From IMG/VR virus record IMGVR_UViG_3300022856_000028, positions 1-27,217 of that record: 27,217 nt of DNA; one strand, given 5' to 3'. Source of the stretch: a virus. The position numbers and the translations under genes were made by a program. Numbering within the stretch: the first letter of the stretch is position 1; the number at the start of each line of letters is the position of its first letter. Below are positions 21,577-27,217 of the stretch, in pieces. The notes under the pieces are model-generated. The model saw only the letters and a list, made by a program, of their open reading frames with translations, searched no databases and was not told the origin of the DNA.

Positions 21577-24500
21577 TGGGCAGCAAGGTCGGCGGAATTA
21601 TCATTAGCGTTGCTGCTGGAGCATTAACGGGCGGTGTAGGCTTCGGTGCGGCTGGCTTCACATTTTCAGCCGTAAATGCGGGTATCGGCGCGGCGATTTC
21701 CGGGGCGCTTTCTGTTGTGTCGTCTGTGCTCGCCCCTAAACCGCAATCACCAGGCGGTGGTGCTGATTTTGCTGTCAAAGCATCGAAACAAACGCAAACC
21801 CTGCGCCAAGCCGTGGTCAACCGGCGTAAGCCTGTCGGCTCGGTGGTTCTTGGCACCATTCTCACTTACTACGCCGTAACCAGTAATAAAAAATATCATC
21901 ATATGATAATGACGGTCTGTGATGGCCCGATTTCGAGTTTCGGGACGATATGGATTGGCGATGAACCGGTCAACCCGGAAGATATTGACGGTAGCGGCAA
22001 TGTCATCGCCGGGCGGTTTTCTGGCAAGGTTCGGCTTAAACTGCACTTAGGTGCAACGGATCAGGCCGCAGACAGTGATCTGGTGTCTGAAGTTGCCGAT
22101 GTAGACAGCAATTTTCGCGGACGTGGCGTGGCCTATATCTATGCACGTATAGAATGGGATAGAGATATCCTGCCTAACGGGCTTCCCGGCTTCCGGGCCG
22201 TTATCAACGCGTCTGAGTACGATCCGCGCACGGCAACGACTGGATTTAACGACAACTCCAGTCTGGCTTGGCGCGGATATGTTGGTGACGATTCATTGGG
22301 GTTGGCCGTTCATGGCGGCACGGTTTCTGACGTTGACACCACGGCTATGACGGCAGCGGCAAATGTCTGTGATGAGATCCAGGCGACCAACGAAACGACG
22401 GCGACGGTCGAGGCGGTCAGTGTAAGTGGTGACAGCCTGGCACTGACCGATGATCGGTGCCCGTTCTTCACTGGCGACCGGGTTAATCTGACAAACGACG
22501 GAAGCCCAGCTGATGCTCCGGCAGGAATCACAAACGGCAACGATTATTATTGCATCGTGGTCAACCATGCCCGCGCATCGGCATCAAGCCCGGTGCGCAT
22601 ACAGTTTGCAACGTCTCTGGTCAATGCCCGCGCAGGAACGGCAGTGACGATTACCGATGCCGGAACGGGCACGCATACGATTACAAAGGACGGGGAGCCA
22701 CGCTACCGGGCGTCCGGCATGATTGATACAGCCGATGCGCCTTACTCGATTATTGAGGATATGATGACCTCCATGGTCGGTGATGTCATGTTCTCAGGCG
22801 GCAAATGGGTTTTGCTTCCCGGCACGTGGCGGGTAGGCGCTATCAGTTATGACGAGGGGGATTTGCGCGGGTCAATATCTGGGGCAACCCGCTATTCATT
22901 GCGGGAGAATTTCAACGCATGTAAGGGAATTTATGCGTCCCCGTTTCAGGATGGCGAGGCGACGGAATACCCAGTTATCACGTCATCAACACTTGAGGCG
23001 GCCGACAACGCCAAGCGATTGTATGACAAGTTTGATCAGCCCATGACGGCATCGCCTTTGCAGGCGCAACGCAATGCAGGGCAAAGAATTAAACGCTACC
23101 GATCCGGCGAGCAAAGATTTTCCGCCGTGTTCTCCATGAAGGCAACACAGAACCGGGCAGGCGACACGATATTGCTGAACAACACCCGGCGCGGGTGGGT
23201 TAACAAGCCAATGCTGGTGCGCTCGCATACGCTGGTTGTCCAGAAGCAACCGGACGGTGCGCCATATATGGCCGTTCATATGGATTTGCAGGCAACGGCG
23301 TCAACGGATTTCGATTGGGACCCGGCGACGGAGGAAACGGATGTGGTGCCAAGTGTGCGGCTAACCGGGACGGGAATATTCAGCGTCACAACACCGACGC
23401 TCGGCACACTCGCAAGCGGCACAACGCACCTGTTCCTTAAAGGCGATGGAACGGTAATTTCAAGAATTTATATTCCGTGGACTTCAATCACCGATCAGTT
23501 GATTTTAGGTGGCGGTGAGGTCCAGGTTCGGTACAAAAAATCTTCCGAGGCCGCGACGGCCTGGCAAGTCGTTCGACAGGCGGACGCAAATCTTGATTAT
23601 GTCTATGCACAGCCGGTCGATGATGACGTGCAATATGATGCTCAGATACGGGCGGTCAACAGTTTCAACGTGTCGTCGGCATGGTCGACAACATCGACGC
23701 ATACGGTTATTGGCAAAACGACTGTGCCCGCTGACGTTGGCAGTCTGTCCGTCCAGCAAAACGGCGTTAGCTTGGTCTTCACCTGGCCGCAGGTCGCGGA
23801 TATTGACCTGTCCGGGTACGAAATCCGCTATATGAAGGCCCCGTTTGTCTGGGCTGATGCGGCGGTTATGACTAGTGTGACGCGGGGAACGCAAATTACA
23901 TCATCGGCGGTTCCGCCGTCGCCTTTGGGTGCTGATGGCCTTGTTCAAACGCCTTGGGTTTTTGGTATCAAGGCGCGGGATACGTCGGAGAATTATTCCG
24001 ATAATGCGGCAACTCGCTCCATTACTGTTTTTAATGCTTTCGAAATTATCCAGAAGAAAGAGCATTGGCCGTTGTGGTCGGATATGCGGTGGAGACTTCC
24101 CAGTAACGACGACCCGGTTTTTGATGTGAGTGACCAGGACGGAACGCCGAGTGATCTTTTTATTAAGCCTGACGGCCAGACCATGTATGTGGTTGGTGAA
24201 ACAAGTGAAAAAATATTTCAATACAGTTTGTCAACGGCCTGGGATTTAAACTCCGCTTTGGCGACCGGTCTTTCGCTTAATGTGTCCTCAGAAGACGGGC
24301 GTCCTACGGGCATGGCGTTTAGCTCTGACGGGGCAACGCTTTTTGTTTCAGGTGCGGACAATCACAGAATCTATCAGTACGATTTATCTATTCCGTGGAC
24401 TCTTTCCTCCGCTGTTTACAGTTCAGCAAGCCTTGATTTTTCATTGAGAGACAATCACCCGCGTGGTGTTTTTGTTGGTTCCGACGGAACCGAGATGTTT

Positions 24501-26276
24501 GTTATCGCCTTGGAGGCGAGTGATTCTGTCTACAGATATACCCTGTCAACGGCCTGGGATTTGTCTACCGCAAGCTATATTGACAGCGTTACATTAAGCA
24601 GCCCTGCAACATCAACGGTCGAGGGTAATGGCGCGGGTCTTTTCTTCAAGCCAGACGGCACCAAACTGTATGTTGTGGTCGATTTTCATTCAAGTGTTTA
24701 TCAGTACAGTCTGTCAACAGCCTGGGACCTATCAACTGTTACTTATGATTCTGTTGCCGTCCGCCCCGGCGCAAACTCGCCGACAGGATTGTTTATAAAA
24801 TCTGACGGCCTTCGGGTTTATTTTACGGGGAAGACCGCCGATTCTGTATACGAATTTGCATTAAACACGGCATGGAATATGAGTTCCATAGAATTGCTGG
24901 AGCCCAATCTTCAGACGACCGTCGATTTGTCAGATCAGGTATCGGAGCACACCGGCTTTAGTATCGTCAATGGCGGCGTGGTTCTTTTGGACATGGACGG
25001 CACCGACTGCTATCAGTACACGTTGTCGTCTCCATGGAATATTGCGGCGGCGATCTATGATTCCAAAACGTTTGATTTTTCGTTACAGTCAGCCAGTTTT
25101 CAGTCAATAGTACTAAGTGATGATGGGACGAAATGCTTCGCCCTCGGAAACACTTCTGTGTATCAGTATACCCTGTCAACGGCTTGGGATATCTCAACCG
25201 CCAGTTATGATTCTGTCTCTTATGGCATTGAGGCTGTTATTGCGGCCCTACCGGGCAGCAGTTCGTCAAGCGTTACAGATATTTTTATCAAGCCTGATGG
25301 GCTAAAACTTTATGCGGCAGATCAGCAAAACGACGCCATCTATCAATTTAGCATGGGGTCGGCATGGTCTCTGACGGGCGCGTCCTATGATTCAAAGAAA
25401 CTTGATGTGAGTGACCAGGAAGGTTTGGTTTATGCAGTTTTCCTAAGTGATGATGGGGAAAAGGCGTACGCATGCGGCAGCCAGAGCAGGAGCATTTTTG
25501 AATATGCGCTCGCCACGCCCTGGGATATCTCGACGGGGGCTTATTCATCAAGGCGGGTGGTCTTGCCGGATTTTGATGTTTTCGGGATGCAAATTGCTCC
25601 GGACGGAACGACGCTTTTTGCTCTTGCGGCGGCAACGGCCCTTTTATACCAGTATAATCTTGGTCGTGGCTTTGTCAGAAACCCTTTGACCGGGAATTTG
25701 AACCCATTCGACGGAACCCTTGCCAGCGGCAACGACTTCAACGTTTTTAACAACTACGTCACAACGCCACCGACGACCGCAACCTATGAAGCGGATGAGG
25801 TAACGGTAGCCGGTTTCGATGGTGAGACACGCATATGGGCGGATATCGGCGCGAACTTGGGGCCAGGCGAATCCGGGCGGGCATCGGCGCAATTACAGAT
25901 CGACGCCCGAAAGGACGCGGAGTCCTATGACGGGTTTGCCAACTTCACAACCGGGATGGTCGATGCGCGATATGTCAAGGGCCGGATTGTTTCGGATACA
26001 TCGATCGGGGCCACTCGATTGACAGGGTTTAATTTTGTTGCGGATGCCGAGGAATCAAAGCAATCGGATACAGATGTTGCAGTAGGTGGCAGCGGGACCG
26101 CCATCGTGTTCCCGGAACCTTATACATCGCCGCCGTTTTTGCGGGTATCCAATGCGCAGAATAACGACAATCTGACCACTTATGACAGTCTGACAACAAC
26201 TGGATTTACAGCCTATTGCCGGACGGGCGGGGGGCTGACAACCGGCTCCATCAACTGGGAAGCCACCGGCGTTTAA
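21576..26276 (+). CDS. Giant tail tip protein, J-like, with propeller-like repeats
   Basis: The 1566-residue central tip protein is probably the host-recognition machine. The N-terminus is glycine/alanine-rich and hydrophobic (GGIIISVAAGALTGGVGFGA), as in J-type tip proteins. Residues to about 590 form the J-like body, containing an inserted beta domain (about 274-368, ending DAGTGTHTITKDGEPRYRAS). Two fibronectin-III-like domains follow (about 590-818). From about 848 to 1368 there are ten repeats of about 50 residues with the pattern IKPDGxxxYVVG..YQYxLSTAWDLSTASYDS. The C-terminus (about 1370-1566) has an FPEPYTSPPFLRVSNAQ stretch resembling H-type lectin folds. ATG 21576 overlaps the previous stop (TAATG); an in-frame ATG at 21561 is unlikely. 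Confidence 0.85.
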   Translation: MGSKVGGIIISVAAGALTGGVGFGAAGFTFSAVNAGIGAAISGALSVVSSVLAPKPQSPGGGADFAVKASKQTQTLRQAVVNRRKPVGSVVLGTILTYYAVTSNKKYHHMIMTVCDGPISSFGTIWIGDEPVNPEDIDGSGNVIAGRFSGKVRLKLHLGATDQAADSDLVSEVADVDSNFRGRGVAYIYARIEWDRDILPNGLPGFRAVINASEYDPRTATTGFNDNSSLAWRGYVGDDSLGLAVHGGTVSDVDTTAMTAAANVCDEIQATNETTATVEAVSVSGDSLALTDDRCPFFTGDRVNLTNDGSPADAPAGITNGNDYYCIVVNHARASASSPVRIQFATSLVNARAGTAVTITDAGTGTHTITKDGEPRYRASGMIDTADAPYSIIEDMMTSMVGDVMFSGGKWVLLPGTWRVGAISYDEGDLRGSISGATRYSLRENFNACKGIYASPFQDGEATEYPVITSSTLEAADNAKRLYDKFDQPMTASPLQAQRNAGQRIKRYRSGEQRFSAVFSMKATQNRAGDTILLNNTRRGWVNKPMLVRSHTLVVQKQPDGAPYMAVHMDLQATASTDFDWDPATEETDVVPSVRLTGTGIFSVTTPTLGTLASGTTHLFLKGDGTVISRIYIPWTSITDQLILGGGEVQVRYKKSSEAATAWQVVRQADANLDYVYAQPVDDDVQYDAQIRAVNSFNVSSAWSTTSTHTVIGKTTVPADVGSLSVQQNGVSLVFTWPQVADIDLSGYEIRYMKAPFVWADAAVMTSVTRGTQITSSAVPPSPLGADGLVQTPWVFGIKARDTSENYSDNAATRSITVFNAFEIIQKKEHWPLWSDMRWRLPSNDDPVFDVSDQDGTPSDLFIKPDGQTMYVVGETSEKIFQYSLSTAWDLNSALATGLSLNVSSEDGRPTGMAFSSDGATLFVSGADNHRIYQYDLSIPWTLSSAVYSSASLDFSLRDNHPRGVFVGSDGTEMFVIALEASDSVYRYTLSTAWDLSTASYIDSVTLSSPATSTVEGNGAGLFFKPDGTKLYVVVDFHSSVYQYSLSTAWDLSTVTYDSVAVRPGANSPTGLFIKSDGLRVYFTGKTADSVYEFALNTAWNMSSIELLEPNLQTTVDLSDQVSEHTGFSIVNGGVVLLDMDGTDCYQYTLSSPWNIAAAIYDSKTFDFSLQSASFQSIVLSDDGTKCFALGNTSVYQYTLSTAWDISTASYDSVSYGIEAVIAALPGSSSSSVTDIFIKPDGLKLYAADQQNDAIYQFSMGSAWSLTGASYDSKKLDVSDQEGLVYAVFLSDDGEKAYACGSQSRSIFEYALATPWDISTGAYSSRRVVLPDFDVFGMQIAPDGTTLFALAAATALLYQYNLGRGFVRNPLTGNLNPFDGTLASGNDFNVFNNYVTTPPTTATYEADEVTVAGFDGETRIWADIGANLGPGESGRASAQLQIDARKDAESYDGFANFTTGMVDARYVKGRIVSDTSIGATRLTGFNFVADAEESKQSDTDVAVGGSGTAIVFPEPYTSPPFLRVSNAQNNDNLTTYDSLTTTGFTAYCRTGGGLTTGSINWEATGV
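24118..25680 (+). repeat. Ten propeller-like coding repeats in the tail tip gene
   Basis: The region encodes ten degenerate repeats of about 50 residues. The core is a DG turn (KPDG, SSDG, GSDG, KSDG, SDDG, APDG), then a short hydrophobic strand, then YQY, then LSTAWDLSTASYDS. At the DNA level TCAACGGCCTGGGAT recurs at 24231 and 24546, with one- or two-base variants at 24714 and 25176. This shows descent by duplication. GATGTGAGTGACCAGGA occurs near both 24124 and 25405. The pattern fits blades of one or two beta-propellers. Confidence 0.85.
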
Positions 26277-26310
26277 TTTTAATCCATAGTTAATTTAGGA
26301 GAACGACTAA

Positions 26311-27213
26311 ATGGTCGGCACTTTCACGCAACCTGATTTTGAATCTCAGGGCGGCACCGCCTACAAAACAAATCTGGATAATTCGATATCTGTGATTTCG
26401 GATTGGGGAGCAAAGTTTGCTCCCCACGAGCAGACCACACCGGACATGACCATTCAGGTCGATGCGGGCACGCTGTTCAGCGGCACGGCATTAACCGTTC
26501 TGGCGGCGTTGAGCACGGGCACGATCACCGCGCCGTCAACAAACCCGCGCAAGGACATTGTCTATCTGGACACGACAGGCGGCGGCGGGTCGCCGCTGGT
26601 GTATATCGGCGTCCAGACAGGAAGCGAAGCCGCCAGCCCGGTTGACCCGACAGTTGCATCGGGGCTTATCCCGGTTGCGCGGATCACGCTGGCGACCAGC
26701 ACAACAGCAATTTCAAACAGCTTGATTGATGACTTGCGGGGCGTGATCTGGGATAAAGAGAGCTTCGGTATTTTTAACGTTGTTGAGGATACGTCGCCAC
26801 AGCTTGGCGGCAACCTGGACTTAAACGGCAATGTGATAACTGGCTTGGAGATAGGAACAGACGTTCAGGCGTATGACGCTACAGAATACAGCCCAGAAGC
26901 TCGTACCATCACAGCCTACACAGGCACAGCATTAAACTCCGCACTCACACACGAAGGGGGTGTTGTTACTATGAGCAATGCCTCAGCTAACGTATTCACC
27001 ATTGAGCCTAACGCTAATATTGCACACACAGATGGGGCACAGATTGATGTGGTCATGCTAGGTGCTGGGGTAACCTCCGTCACTGGCGGGACTGGGGTTA
27101 CGTTGAATGACGTGAGCGCCGGTACGGGGGTATTAACCCGATACCAAGCGACAACCCTTGTAAGGATATCGTCTGATGTTTGGGTCGCACCCGGCTTAGG
27201 GACCGTATCCTAA
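26311..27213 (+). CDS. Tail fibre-like protein
   Basis: The 300-residue protein follows the J-like gene with an AGGAGA site at 26297-26302. Residues 1-145 look like a beta-rich, phage fibre-type N-terminal domain (PSTNPRKDIVYLDTTGGGGS, LIPVARITLATSTTAI). Then comes the motif VVEDTSPQLGGNLDLNGNVI, which is very common in phage tail fibres, then an IGTDVQAYDA linker (about 184-193). The last roughly 110 residues are a different, beta-rich domain with Ala- and Thr-rich, ACA/GCA/GCT-biased codons, unlike the ACG/GCG-rich neighbours. It reads to a TAA four bases before the window end. The C-terminal half probably contacts the host or a chaperone. Confidence 0.75.
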   Translation: MVGTFTQPDFESQGGTAYKTNLDNSISVISDWGAKFAPHEQTTPDMTIQVDAGTLFSGTALTVLAALSTGTITAPSTNPRKDIVYLDTTGGGGSPLVYIGVQTGSEAASPVDPTVASGLIPVARITLATSTTAISNSLIDDLRGVIWDKESFGIFNVVEDTSPQLGGNLDLNGNVITGLEIGTDVQAYDATEYSPEARTITAYTGTALNSALTHEGGVVTMSNASANVFTIEPNANIAHTDGAQIDVVMLGAGVTSVTGGTGVTLNDVSAGTGVLTRYQATTLVRISSDVWVAPGLGTVS

Positions 27214-27217
27214 TGAC

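Noticed and set aside
24118-25680. Non-coding tandem repeat or CRISPR-like array
   Set aside because: The repeats are degenerate at DNA level, in frame, and explained by protein repeat units.

Overview
The window is the late (structural) half of a tailed phage or prophage of siphophage type, with an HK97/lambda-like head and long-tail module. All genes but one lie on the + strand. They are packed as an operon with 1-45 nt overlaps (ATGA, TAATG, GTGA, TGATG junctions), and no stretch over 300 bases lacks a gene. GC is moderate, roughly 50-55% by eye. The protein types point to a Gram-negative host: a lambda-type tail module, a signal II-like lipoprotein, a phage MptE-like enzyme and a DUF6950-like tail peptidase. 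My guess is an alphaproteobacterium, but this is inference only. No tRNA, integrase, repressor, lysis genes, CRISPR array or insertion sequence is visible.

Layout. Positions 48-7489 hold the packaging and head genes: small terminase (P27 type), large terminase, portal, S49-type head maturation protease, major capsid protein, a putative decoration protein and a small alanine/lysine-rich head protein. Intrinsic-terminator-like hairpins sit just before the capsid gene and just after the putative decoration gene. Positions 7491-12333 interrupt the head module with a tightly overlapping carbohydrate cassette: an MptE-like Rossmann enzyme, a 26-residue membrane peptide, a polysaccharide pyruvyl transferase, an HNH/NUMOD4 homing endonuclease, a GT-A glycosyltransferase, a SAM methyltransferase, a second GT-A enzyme and a GT-B-like glycosyltransferase. 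It is followed by an AT-rich 101-residue protein of unknown function. Positions 12649-14443 hold neck and tail-completion genes. Positions 14440-15480, on the minus strand, encode an M48 metalloprotease with a PDZ domain and a lipoprotein-like signal, best read as a moron (lysogenic conversion gene). Positions 15625-26276 hold the tail: tube protein, the G/GT tail assembly chaperones joined by a -1 frameshift at a GGGAAAC heptamer, an HK97 gp10-like protein, the tape measure, three small tip proteins and a giant J-like tip protein carrying ten propeller-like repeats. Positions 26311-27213 encode a tail fibre-like protein whose C-terminal part differs in codon use.

How it works together. Terminase, portal, protease and capsid build and fill the head. 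The connector, head-closure and completion proteins join it to a tail whose length is set by the tape measure and whose assembly needs the G/GT chaperones. The tip proteins carry a cell-wall peptidase-like domain and probable receptor-binding domains. The sugar cassette is the most interesting part. Its position inside the late head operon, and its lack of any membrane-embedded glycosyltransferase or flippase, fit a phage-encoded pathway that decorates the virion with a methylated and possibly pyruvylated glycan. Modification of host surface sugar is the alternative.
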